A DNA stretch of 64,000 nucleotides from Rs1 sp029027825 (GTDB taxonomy: Bacteria; Pseudomonadota; Gammaproteobacteria; Pseudomonadales; Balneatricaceae). Made by a program: the position numbers and the translations under genes. The notes below the pieces were generated by a model. The model had not been told where the DNA came from and did no database searches. It was given only the letters and a program-made list of their open reading frames with translations. The DNA lies in contig CP093399.1 in the NCBI GenBank assembly GCA_029027825.1, positions 4,278,001 through 4,342,000 of the forward strand. Reading direction: 5' to 3'. This document shows positions 56,079 through 63,470 of the stretch, piece after piece (position 1 is the first letter of the stretch; each line of letters opens with the position of its first letter).

Positions 56079-57218
56079 CGTCTTAACGCTTTCAGTGGCG
56101 ATGTCCTAATCTCCCATGGGGAGATAAAAACAGAAAGCAGCGGCTTGCCGCTCCTTACCCCATGTGAAAGCCCCTGTACCACAGGTACGGGGATTGGGAG
56201 CCGCAGGCATCGCACAGCGATTGAAAACGTGTTTTCAACCCATTGTAGGTCATCGCATAAAAAGTGCCGCTTGCGGCTGCATTAAAAAACAGTTCAATTA
56301 CACTTCAAACTATTCTAGTACTCTTCTTTCTTCTTTCTTCTTTTTTCTTTATGCGCTTGCGCTGTCTTTTAAAATAACTTCAATTACGCTCAGTACTATT
56401 CTAGTACTCTACTTATATTCTTTATGCGCTTGCGCTATCTCTTGAAAGCACTGCAAGGGCAGTTTTGACTATCCTGAATGTTTGAAGCTTTTAAAATCGT
56501 GCTCCACTACCGCACGACTAGTCCGGTGATTTACTGTATTTCGAATTCGCCTATTAGTGTAACTGCATACATACTATACTTCGTTCCCAAAGGTCAAAAT
56601 CAAACCCTTTAACTGACTTCTTTTTTAATATCTAAGGTCAAATTCCTACAAGAATTTCGCCGGTGGCGACTGACTTTCTTTTGATGAGCAAAATGAAAGT
56701 AAGCAAAGCAAAAGCTCACCCTAGTATTGCCGACAGACTCCACCACTATCGCCTGAATTGCCGGCCGTTCGTAGAGACATCCCTGTCTCACTCACTCTGC
56801 GCGACGTCCTGTCGCTCCGCTTCGGCAATTCAGTCAATAGCGGCGGCGGCAATAAAAGGGGGATTAGCGGCTTCGTAGTGTAGTGATAAGCGTAGTGTAG
56901 TTTATACCTCCAGCCAGGGCCTAAATCAAACCCCTCAACTGATTTTTTTTAAGCTCTAAGATAAAATCACATACGGTAATTTCAACTTGGACAACCTGCT
57001 TTCATTTTGTGGTAATCTTCCGCGTCCCGTTCACGAATATGAGTTAATAAAAGTGTACGTGATATAAATACCCCTTTATTTTAGCTGGATATGCGTACAG
57101 TTTTAAAGAATTCATCTTGATTTTGTTGTTATCATGAATAGCGCCGCATTTCTACAGAGGCATGTTTTCATTTTAACTGGTAATATATTGAAAATTAATG
57201 TTAATATTTCATTAATTA
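56079..57218. other. Non-coding tail of rRNA repeat B and spacer before cassette array
   Basis: Up to 56879 this repeats the tail of operon A: inverted 5S end at about 56097-56125, tandem units from 56293, and the CTTTCTTTTG/CAAAATGAAAG element near 56672. It shows more base changes than the rRNA genes, including a CTTT-rich insertion near 56325. From 56880 to 57218 it is AT-rich unique DNA. I looked there for an integron integrase gene, or its remnant, on either strand and saw none. Confidence 0.6.
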
Positions 57219-57248
57219 AATATTAACGAATCTGATAGGTTGCGAATA

Positions 57249-57295
57249 CGCAATGTTTAAACATTGCGCTTTTGCAATATAATATGCTGTTAGAC
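57249..57295 (+). promoter_or_regulatory. Array-head core site with palindrome and possible promoter
   Basis: A perfect 20-bp palindrome at 57249-57268 (CGCAATGTTT repeated as its complement), then a TATAAT box at 57278-57283 and a GTTAGAC core at 57289-57295. The core is the left boundary of the first cassette. The larger fold (from about 57222) could be a degenerate attC or an attI. The -10 box without a good -35 could drive the array, with the palindrome as an operator; this is inference. Confidence 0.4.
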
Positions 57296-57315
57296 ATATC
57301 AGCAAAGGAGTGGGA

Positions 57316-57609
57316 GTGAAATATTTACTAGTATTATTCTTATTCATCGGTAGTGCCCACGCGAGCGAAAACGATCCATTAATTCACTTATTAATAGCGT
57401 CTAAAGCAACAGGTATGTGCGGGACAATCAAACAACTTTCAGCCTTTCAAGAAACTACCAAAATGCCCGGTGGAGATGATTTTCTATTACGCTTTCTTAA
57501 CACAGAGGTTGCTAGATTAGGCAAAACACTCCCGCAGTTTTTAAAAGAATGCGAGGCGGCTGTGTCTATATATACACAAACTATGAAGTCGTTGAGAGTT
57601 CAACAGTAG
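57316..57609 (+). CDS. Cassette 1: small secreted protein, unknown
   Basis: 97 aa. It begins with a clear signal peptide (KYLLVLFLFIGSAHA) and has two Cys, MCGTIK and KECEAA, that could pair in the periplasm. I do not recognise the family. The GTG at 57316 has AAAGGAG five bases upstream; an in-frame GTG at 57310 overlaps that site and is less likely. It is the first gene of the array, 20 bp after the core. Confidence 0.7.
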   Translation: MKYLLVLFLFIGSAHASENDPLIHLLIASKATGMCGTIKQLSAFQETTKMPGGDDFLLRFLNTEVARLGKTLPQFLKECEAAVSIYTQTMKSLRVQQ

Positions 57610-57612
57610 AAT

Positions 57613-57687
57613 GTCTAACAAGTTGCAGCACTTCAGCCCCTGTGGGGCTGGGACGCGTTTCACGCGCCCGTGTGCAAAGCGTTATGT
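57613..57687 (+). other. attC site 1
   Basis: 75 bp. Inverse core GTCTAACAA and core GTTATGT. Arms contain CAGCCCCTGTGGGGCTG and GACGCGTTTCACGCGCCCG hairpins. It is nearly identical to attC 6 (59834-59908). Confidence 0.88.
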
Positions 57688-57727
57688 CTCTCTATATATC
57701 AGTGTATGCAAATAGGATTATATTAAA

Positions 57728-58174
57728 ATGGAAAAGTGGGTACCTATATACGCAGCCATAGTTGCTACCGTAGTTGCGTTGATTCAATTTAGCCAATGGA
57801 AAAACCAACGAATTGGGGCAAAACTTTCAGCTTCGCCAAGAGTTCACCCTATGAAACCACCGCGTTGCAGCCATATTGAAGTTGATGTTCAAGCAACTCA
57901 AAACTCGACTTCAATTTGCGCTATATACATTGCGGCTTATAAATCTAAATTACATTATTTTTTAGGCAAAGAGCCTGAGGAAATTGTCGGAAATGAATGG
58001 CATAAAATGTTTCCTTTAAAAATAGAGCCTGGACATGGTTGGGAAGGTCTAATGGCTATAAACGACAAAGAGCGCGCTTTGGCTGCAAGTTATAATCATG
58101 TTCGTGTAATGGTTCGTCATACAGGATATGGCAGAGTTATAAGTAAACCAATCACTAAGTTTTTAAGAACGTAG
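57728..58174 (+). CDS. Cassette 2: membrane-anchored protein, unknown
   Basis: 148 aa with one N-terminal membrane helix (VPIYAAIVATVVALIQF) and a soluble remainder rich in Lys/His. I see no known domain. The C-terminal part (VRVMVRHTGYGRVISKPITKF) looks like a beta-rich fold and could be any small regulator or receptor. The ATG at 57728 lies 41 bp after the core of attC 1. Confidence 0.7.
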   Translation: MEKWVPIYAAIVATVVALIQFSQWKNQRIGAKLSASPRVHPMKPPRCSHIEVDVQATQNSTSICAIYIAAYKSKLHYFLGKEPEEIVGNEWHKMFPLKIEPGHGWEGLMAINDKERALAASYNHVRVMVRHTGYGRVISKPITKFLRT

Positions 58175-58188
58175 TTTGTCGAATAGAG

Positions 58189-58288
58189 ACATAACAAGAA
58201 ATTAAACAAGGACAAAAAACAGTTGGTTTTTGCTCCTTCGTCGCTTATTTTAACCAACTATTTTTTGCCTGTTAATTAGGCGTTATTT
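58189..58288 (+). other. attC site 2
   Basis: 100 bp. Inverse core ACATAACAAG and core GTTATTT. The extended arms include AGTTGGTTTTTG and AACCAACT, which pair. Confidence 0.85.
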
Positions 58289-58392
58289 TGCACCACTGAT
58301 TCAGTTTCTAAAATTTAAATTAATCAGTGCTAAGCTTAAACATTGGCGCGTGATTCTTGGTGTGTTTTCGCCATCAAGTTTAGGCGCTGACG

Positions 58393-58581
58393 CTAATAGA
58401 CATTACTTTTTATAAACCCTAAAAAGGATACGTCATTAGCTGGTTTTACATCTGCGTCGGGCTCAAAGTCGAGTTTGGCGGGCAGTGGTGGTTGCCATGC
58501 GTTAGCTTTGTCACCATCACTAACAATTAATATGCGGGCGCTTAAGCGTTTGTAACACAAAGCAAATAACAAGCACCTCAA
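58393..58581 (-). CDS. Cassette 3: possible reverse-strand small protein
   Basis: The only substantial frame between attC 2 and attC 3 runs on the minus strand: 62 codons, whose start overlaps attC 3. The C-terminal part (AWQPPLPAKLDFEPDADVKPANDVSFLGFIKSNVY) looks like coding sequence, and an internal start near the VSDGD segment would keep it inside the cassette. Reverse-oriented cassette genes are known and often carry their own promoter. The family is unknown. Confidence 0.35.
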   Translation of the reverse strand: MRCLLFALCYKRLSARILIVSDGDKANAWQPPLPAKLDFEPDADVKPANDVSFLGFIKSNVY

Positions 58582-58661
58582 TCGGACGGCTTTTCAGTCG
58601 CATTTTTTGCAACGAACCGCAAAAACTGCGCCTGAAGCCGCCGGTTAGGTGAGCGTTAGTT
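58563..58661 (+). other. attC site 3
   Basis: 99 bp. Inverse core AAATAACAAGC and core GTTAGTT. The arms pair across TTTTTTGC/ GCAAAAA-type sequence. It belongs to the same broad group as sites 4, 7 and 8. Confidence 0.85.
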
Positions 58662-58915
58662 GCTTATTCAGCATTTCACCGCTGAATAACGATCCCATGT
58701 ATATGTGGTTAGGTATTAAAATAAACAATGGCTACGGCAGTGTCTATTAAACGCACTGGAATAGTCCGAATGAACACTGGCGGCACTTATTATCTTTAAA
58801 TGCCTGCTAAGTGTTTTTAAATTAACGTTGCAGTAAACTAAAAATATTATATTTGTTTAAGGCACAAGCAGTAATAAGGCATGTACTTAAACGAGTATTA
58901 ACAATAGATTTCTGC
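58662..58915. other. Cassette 4: no convincing gene
   Basis: About 250 bp between two attC sites. The longest plus-strand frame is 23 codons (ATG at 58728) without a ribosome binding site. It may be a non-coding, regulatory or decayed cassette. Confidence 0.5.
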
Positions 58916-59016
58916 AACTAACAAGGGCAAGCAATCTGACAGTCCCACGTCACGCATTTTGCGAAAAAGACCGCAAAATCCGCGCCGCGTGCCCGCAGTT
59001 GTCGCCAGCGTTAGGC
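58916..59016 (+). other. attC site 4
   Basis: 101 bp. Inverse core ACTAACAAGG and core GTTAGGC. The centre AATCTGACAGTCCCACGTCA is shared with attC 8 (60647-60746). Confidence 0.88.
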
Positions 59017-59053
59017 ACTATACAAATCAAAATTTCATCGCTGAGGAAAAGCC

Positions 59054-59482
59054 GTGTCAAATCCCGAAATAACAGCTAGCGGTGGATGTCTTTGTCAAGC
59101 TGTCCGCTACGAAATTCTCGGTCCGTTGCGAGATGTAGTCGCGTGTCATTGTATACAGTGTCGCCGCACTAGTGGTCACTTCGTCGCTGCGACTGCCACA
59201 CGCCCAGAGAATCTCATCATTACCGAGGACGGGGGATTACGTTGGTATCGTCCACCAGGATTAAATAAGCGTGGATTTTGCATATACTGTGGTTCGAGTT
59301 TGTTTTTTGAGCCTGAGTCTGGCGATAGAATTTCTATTGCAACTGGTACGCTTGATAGTTCTTTTGGGCTCAAGCTGTCGGCCCATATATTTATTGAGGA
59401 GGCTGGCAACTATTATGATATATCAGATGACGCGGTACAGGTGATCGGGGGACAACATGACATACACATGCCTGAGGGCTAG
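59054..59482 (+). CDS. Cassette 5: GFA-family (Mss4-like) zinc protein
   Basis: 142 aa. Zinc-binding Cys pattern: CLC at 12-14, CHCIQC at 31-36 and FCIYCGSSLFF. The GTG start has GAGGAAAAG upstream. Family members are often named formaldehyde-activating enzymes without evidence. GFA proteins are common cassette cargo in marine integrons. It is only distantly similar to the chromosomal GFA protein at 41521-41946. Confidence 0.88.
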   Translation: MSNPEITASGGCLCQAVRYEILGPLRDVVACHCIQCRRTSGHFVAATATRPENLIITEDGGLRWYRPPGLNKRGFCIYCGSSLFFEPESGDRISIATGTLDSSFGLKLSAHIFIEEAGNYYDISDDAVQVIGGQHDIHMPEG

Positions 59483-59492
59483 TCAAAGTGCT

Positions 59493-59567
59493 GCCTAACA
59501 AACGCATGCAGTCGGATCAATATGCCCGCTACGCGTTCATTTTGACCGCTGATGCGAGGCGTTAAAT
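59493..59567 (+). other. attC site 5
   Basis: 75 bp. Inverse core GCCTAACAAACGC and core GTTAAAT; arms include ATGCAGTCGGA / ACCGCTGATGCG. The compact form resembles the short attC of class 1-type cassettes. Confidence 0.87.
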
Positions 59568-59573
59568 GCCATT

Positions 59574-59831
59574 ATGGAATATCGTATCATTAGAACTCTC
59601 ACTTGCTACTTAAACTCAAATGAACGTATAGTTTTTGATGTTCAACTTCAGGGTTTTGATCTGCAAAAGTTTCAAATTGAATTTAATGTTGATTCTGAAA
59701 ATCCAATGTACGATTGCTATGAGGTAAAGGTAGTAAACCTGCCGTTTTTAAAACAATATTTGCCAAACATTGTAGGAATAAACTGGGATTTTAATAACTG
59801 TGCTTACTTCATCGAAGCTGTTGAAAATTAA
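59574..59831 (+). CDS. Cassette 6: small soluble protein, unknown
   Basis: 85 aa, acidic and rich in aromatic residues (MEYRIIRTLTCYLNSNERIVFDVQLQGFD-like start, ending FNNCAYFIEAVEN). It may be a compact alpha/beta protein. I do not recognise a characterised family. The ATG is only 6 bp after the attC 5 core, so translation may start near the 5' end of the cassette. Confidence 0.72.
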   Translation: MEYRIIRTLTCYLNSNERIVFDVQLQGFDLQKFQIEFNVDSENPMYDCYEVKVVNLPFLKQYLPNIVGINWDFNNCAYFIEAVEN

Positions 59832-59833
59832 GC

Positions 59834-59908
59834 ACTTAACAAGTTGCAGCACTTCAGCCCCTACGGGGCTCGGACGCGTTTCACGCGCCCGTGTGCAAAG
59901 CGTTATAA
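59834..59908 (+). other. attC site 6
   Basis: 75 bp. Inverse core ACTTAACAAG and core GTTATAA. Differs from attC 1 at only a few positions (CAGCCCCTACGGGGCTC). Confidence 0.88.
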
Positions 59909-59917
59909 GGCATTACT

Positions 59918-60265
59918 GTGCAACGAATAGACTTCGAAGAAACCATCGCATTATTGCGAAGTGCTGATCCGATGACTTACGAAGATGGCTATCATTCTCT
60001 TACAGGCCATGTTGACGAGGTTCTAGAGTGGTTAATTGACCTAGAAGAAAAAGAATGCAATGAACAAATGAAAGCAAAATTAGTGGAACTCATAGGTGAA
60101 TCTACTCGACCCCAAGCAATCACTTTATTAAAGTCGGAGCTATCTAGCCCTTACTATGAGGTAAGAATGTGGGCTTATGGCTCCTTATGCTACTCGGAGT
60201 CTTATGAATGCAACAAATTGGCGGAAGAATTCAAGAGAGACAACCCGAACGAGGAGTTCCTATAA
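59918..60265 (+). CDS. Cassette 7: small HEAT-like repeat protein
   Basis: 115 aa, all-helical and acidic. The middle and C-terminal parts (KLVELIGESTRPQAITLLKSELSSPYYEVRMWAYGSL) have the helix pair and spacing of HEAT repeats such as those in phage/lyase-like helical proteins. It is probably a protein-binding module. The GTG start lies 9 bp after the core. Confidence 0.7.
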   Translation: MQRIDFEETIALLRSADPMTYEDGYHSLTGHVDEVLEWLIDLEEKECNEQMKAKLVELIGESTRPQAITLLKSELSSPYYEVRMWAYGSLCYSESYECNKLAEEFKRDNPNEEFL

Positions 60266-60271
60266 ACTGCC

Positions 60272-60376
60272 TTATAACAAGCGCAGTCAATCTGACAGTC
60301 TAAAACTGTCACCTTTTGTGCAAGGAAACGCACAAAAATCGCCAATTTTAGCCTGCAGTTGCTGCGGGCGTTAATA
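60272..60376 (+). other. attC site 7
   Basis: 105 bp. Inverse core TTATAACAAGCG and core GTTAATA. Shares CAATCTGACAGTC with sites 4 and 8 but has a different central part. Confidence 0.86.
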
Positions 60377-60646
60377 GGCGCTAGCCTTAGGTCTTAACTA
60401 AAGCTTGTAGTAAACAAGGAAGTCTTTGCCAATAGCAAAGTAATTGGCATCAGGGAAAGTGCTAAGCCACATATCAATAGCTCCGCTCCTGTTGCCACTT
60501 AAGAGTTTGTAGTATTTAGCAAATCTAAATTATTCGTTAAGGTTTGCCTCAATAAATATCGTGGTGGCTGCTAGCTCATTTATTCAGCGGTCGCTCAAAT
60601 TAACAATACTGCGTAACAGTGCTAATTAAAGTTCATTGTGGCGCCG
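60377..60646 (-). pseudogene. Cassette 8: possible broken reverse-strand gene
   Basis: No plus-strand gene. On the minus strand a stop-free stretch of 43 codons ends at the TAG at about 60399-60401 and includes SGNRSGAIDMWLSTFPDAN and FAIGKDFLVYYKL, which read like the end of a real protein. Its upstream continuation is interrupted by stops. An internal ATG with AGGAG before it would give only 24 residues. Likely a decayed reverse cassette gene. Confidence 0.35.
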
Positions 60647-60746
60647 TATTAACAAAGGCAATCAATCTGACAGTCCCACGTCACGGCTTTTGCAAAAAGA
60701 CCGCAAAAACCGCGCCATGTGCCTGCAGTTGTCGCTAGCGTTAGGT
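60647..60746 (+). other. attC site 8
   Basis: 100 bp. Inverse core TATTAACAAAG and core GTTAGGT. Close relative of attC 4. Confidence 0.87.
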
Positions 60747-60766
60747 CTGCGTGTGAGTATAACCAA

Positions 60767-61150
60767 ATGAATGTTAGTCGAATCAAATTGATTGGGTGTT
60801 TTTGTTTCTGTTTATCTGCGATCGCATGTATTACATTTTTTGTAACAATTACTCAAAATTATGGATCATTTTTATATTTATTTATCGGAGGGCTTTGGTA
60901 TCAGGTGGGTACTAGTTTTCTTAAACGAAAAAAGTGGTCTTGGTATGCTTGCGTTGTTTTATTTGGCTTATTCTGTGTGGGTAATTTAGATACTGTGTAT
61001 GGCGCTATAATCCGGCCATTGTTTGTTGAAAACATGACTGGGGTTGGCTATGGGCGCTGGGTAGCACTATTGCTTTTCATAGTTTCTGCCTTACTAATTA
61101 AAGCTTTATTTAATCCAGCGATCAAGAAAGAGTTTAAGATCAATACCTAA
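60767..61150 (+). CDS. Cassette 9: small integral membrane protein, unknown
   Basis: 127 aa with about four predicted membrane helices (LIGCFCFCLSAIACITFFVTI, FLYLFIGGLWYQVG, YACVVLFGLFCVGN, WVALLLFIVSALLIKALF). No family is recognised. The ATG at 60767 is 20 bp past the core; longer in-frame starts would lie inside attC 8 and are unlikely. Confidence 0.72.
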   Translation: MNVSRIKLIGCFCFCLSAIACITFFVTITQNYGSFLYLFIGGLWYQVGTSFLKRKKWSWYACVVLFGLFCVGNLDTVYGAIIRPLFVENMTGVGYGRWVALLLFIVSALLIKALFNPAIKKEFKINT

Positions 61151-61232
61151 CAAGTTTGTGTTGTCGCCACATAAACACGTGGCTGGGACAGCTTACGCTC
61201 CGCTCCAGCTGCCCCAAACAAAAGCGTTAGGT
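61145..61232 (+). other. attC site 9
   Basis: 88 bp. Inverse core ACCTAACAAG overlaps the cassette 9 stop codon; core GTTAGGT. Arms include GGCTGGGACAGCTTACGCTC, unlike sites 1-8. Confidence 0.86.
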
Positions 61233-61236
61233 TTAC

Positions 61237-61782
61237 ATGAGAGAACTTAAACTCCCCAAAGCTGTTCAAATTCGTTTTCATTACGATGAAAAGGGACCTA
61301 AATCACGAGCTGCAGGTAATGATTTAACCGATGAAATGGCTATTATTGAGAAAAATGGTACTGAAATACTAACAGCCACAATCATGATCGAAGATAGAAT
61401 GATTGAAGCAGTAAGTAAAATTCTTTTTGGTGGTAGTAAAACCAACAAAAAGAGTCGCGACTTCTTTATAAATGAAGTTATGGATACTTCCTATTTTTCA
61501 TATGCATTTAAGCGACGTGTTTTTACACGCTTGATAGAGCAAATGGGAATTCTTGATCCCGATAGAATGAAGAGTTTTAAAGCTGGATTGTCGAAAATCA
61601 TGAAATGGCGCAATGCTTTTGCTCACGGTAAAATCATTCATGAGCTAAACGCCGGTTATCTTTTGCAGTATTACAGTGATGGTAAACAAGAGATTGTCCT
61701 TGATGATGATTTTTTCGAAAAAGTAGAATCAACGATTAGAGATTGTTTATACACTTGCAATGGCATTATCCAATCCGAATAG
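61237..61782 (+). CDS. Cassette 10: HEPN-like protein with RX4H motif
   Basis: 181 aa, largely helical. Near the C-terminal third it has KWRNAFAHG, an R-X4-H (R125, H130), the signature of HEPN domains, which in many toxin and phage-defence systems cut RNA. The preceding helices (EDRMIEAVSKILFG and FKRRVFTRLIEQMG) fit the four-helix HEPN fold. No nucleotidyltransferase (MNT) or other antitoxin partner lies in the same cassette. The ATG is 5 bp past the attC 9 core. Function is inferred from the motif only. Confidence 0.65.
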   Translation: MRELKLPKAVQIRFHYDEKGPKSRAAGNDLTDEMAIIEKNGTEILTATIMIEDRMIEAVSKILFGGSKTNKKSRDFFINEVMDTSYFSYAFKRRVFTRLIEQMGILDPDRMKSFKAGLSKIMKWRNAFAHGKIIHELNAGYLLQYYSDGKQEIVLDDDFFEKVESTIRDCLYTCNGIIQSE

Positions 61783-61786
61783 AAAA

Positions 61787-61888
61787 ACCTAACAAGAGTA
61801 TGATTTTCGCATCCTTCGGCTGCTGGGACGGCCTTCAAGCCACTCGTTCCTCGTTCTGTTACAGCCGCCCAATATACTGGCGTTAGGG
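61787..61888 (+). other. attC site 10
   Basis: 102 bp. Inverse core ACCTAACAAG and core GTTAGGG. Long arms with CTTCGGCTGCTGGGACGGC and GTTACAGCCGCCC. It is the last attC of the array in this window. Confidence 0.87.
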
Positions 61889-61895
61889 GTATCTA

Positions 61896-62078
61896 GTGAG
61901 TTGCGATTTAGGAATATTGAGTATTAAAGAACGCCTTACTAATAAAGAAGCAGCGGATCTATATGCATCGCTTTGTGATGGAGATATTTCAGGTGTAGAT
62001 TCAAGCTCAGGAATAATAAAGGAAAGTCACAGATTAATTGAATATGATCACAAAAAAGAGGAGTGTTTAATGCATTGA
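61896..62078 (+). pseudogene. Cassette 11: 5' fragment cut by transposase element
   Basis: A GTG start 8 bp past the attC 10 core opens MSCDLGILSIKERLTNKEAADLYASLCDGD, the start of a small protein type I have seen in cassette arrays. After about 39 codons (SSSGI) the sequence enters the repeated element beginning AATAATAAAGG, and the frame ends in sequence that belongs to that element. No attC closes this cassette, so the insertion removed or displaced its 3' part. Confidence 0.65.
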
Positions 62079-62734
62079 TAATTCACTTTAGCGAAAATTA
62101 CTCTGAACGGGAGCTTCTATGACTCGTGCCCGAGCGCAGCAGATCAGCTGCCAAGATACCCCTTCTTACCACTGTATCTCTAGAGTGGTGAGAAGAGCTT
62201 TTCTCTGCGGCTTTGATCAAGTCACTCAACAAGATTTTGAGCATCGACGCCAGTGGATGCTAGATCGTCTGGCTGAAATTGATACCGTATTTTGTATCGA
62301 TGTTTGCGCCTACGCCATTATGTCAAACCACTATCATATTGTTCTATATATTAATAAATGCCAAGTAGATAGTCTGACAGACTTAGAAGTAATAGAGCGT
62401 TGGCGAACTATCTATGTCGGCCCAGATATAATTCAGCGCTTCGTCAATGGCGAGAAAATGTCCAGTGCGCAGTATGATCTTATTGCTGAAATCGTTGCAA
62501 TATGGCGGCAGCGACTAGAAGATATCAGCTGGTTTATGAAGAGCTTAAATGAGTCGATAGCCCGCAGAGCAAACCTAGAAGACAACTGCACAGGCCATTT
62601 TTGGGAAGGTAGGTTCAAGAGCCAAGCATTGTTAGATGAACAAGCACTGCTCACTTGTATGGCTTATGTTGAGTTAAACCCCATCCGCGCTCAGATGGCA
62701 GAGACCCCGGAAAATTCGGATTTTACTTCTATGA
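62012..62734 (+). repeat. Tandem duplication unit 1 of transposase element
   Basis: About 723 bp, followed head-to-tail by unit 2 from 62735. Both start AATAATAAAGGA, contain the same upstream sequence (TAATGCATTGATAATTCA) and the transposase start, and are nearly identical. Unit 1 stops where unit 2 begins, inside the transposase codons for FTSMK. Confidence 0.88.
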
Positions 62735-62739
62735 AATAA
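62119..62739 (+). pseudogene. Truncated RAYT/Y1-type transposase, copy 1
   Basis: 206 residues nearly identical to the N-terminal part of copy 2. It keeps the HUH metal-binding motif (MSNHYHIVLYI) but ends at the duplication junction (FTSMK then stop), missing about 130 C-terminal residues. It probably produces no working enzyme, though the catalytic Y1 domain itself is largely present. Confidence 0.85.
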
Positions 62740-63470
62740 TAAAGGACACACAAGGATTAATTGAATATGAACACAAAAAAGAGTAGGGTTTAATGCATTG
62801 ATAATTCAATTTAGGGAATGATTTCTCTGAACGGGAGGTTCTATGACTCGTGCCCGAGCGCAGCAGATCTGCTGCCAAGATACCCCTTATTACCACTGTA
62901 TCTCTAGAGTGGTGAGAAGAGCTTTTCTCTGCGGCTTTGATCAAGCCACTCAACAAGATTTTGAGCATCGACGCCAGTGGATGCTAGATCGTCTGGCTGA
63001 AATTGATACCGTATTTTGTATCGATGTTTGCGCCTACGCCATTATGTCAAACCACTATCATATTGTTCTATATATTAATAAATGCCAAGTAGATAGTCTG
63101 ACAGACTTAGAAGTAATAGAGCGTTGGCGAACTATCTATGTCGGCCCAGATATAATTCAGCGCTTCGTCAATGGCCAGAAAATGTCCAGTGCGCAGTATG
63201 ATCTTATTGCTGAAATCGTTGCAATATGGCGGCAGCGACTAGAAGATATCAGCTGGTTTATGAAGAGCTTAAATGAGTCGATAGCCCGCAGAGCAAACCT
63301 AGAAGACAACTGCACAGGCCATTTTTGGGAAGGTAGGTTCAAGAGCCAAGCATTGTTAGATGAACAAGCACTGCTCACTTGTATGGCTTATGTTGAATTA
63401 AACCCCATCCGCGCTCAGATGGCAGAGACCCCGGAAAATTCGGATTTTACTTCTATAAAACAAAGAATTG
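62735..63470 (+). repeat. Tandem duplication unit 2 of transposase element
   Basis: Second unit; identical for long stretches, with small differences concentrated in the upstream part and the first codons (ISCQDTPSYH in copy 1, ICCQDTPYYH in copy 2). Confidence 0.85.

Larger units (their letters stand above)
57219..61888 (+). mobile_element. Integron gene-cassette array (CALIN), ten attC sites
   Basis: Ten units end in attC-like sites: each has an inverse core ending TAACAA(A/G) just past a gene, an imperfect palindromic arm pair, and a core GTTA(G/A/T) 68-98 bp further on, immediately before the next gene. Genes on the plus strand start within a few to about 60 bp of each core. The spacing of 0.3-0.65 kb per unit is normal for cassettes. 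The sites fall into several unrelated sequence groups. No intI is seen, so this is a cluster of attC sites lacking an integrase, or part of an integron whose platform is elsewhere. All units point the same way, consistent with site-specific insertion. Confidence 0.9.

Noticed and set aside
56880..57218. Integron integrase remnant before the first core
   Set aside because: I found no tyrosine-recombinase-like peptide on either strand in this AT-rich 340 bp.
57600..61900. CRISPR array
   Set aside because: The repeated elements are 75-105 bp, only partly similar, separated by 0.3-0.65 kb with genes between; this is attC spacing, not CRISPR.
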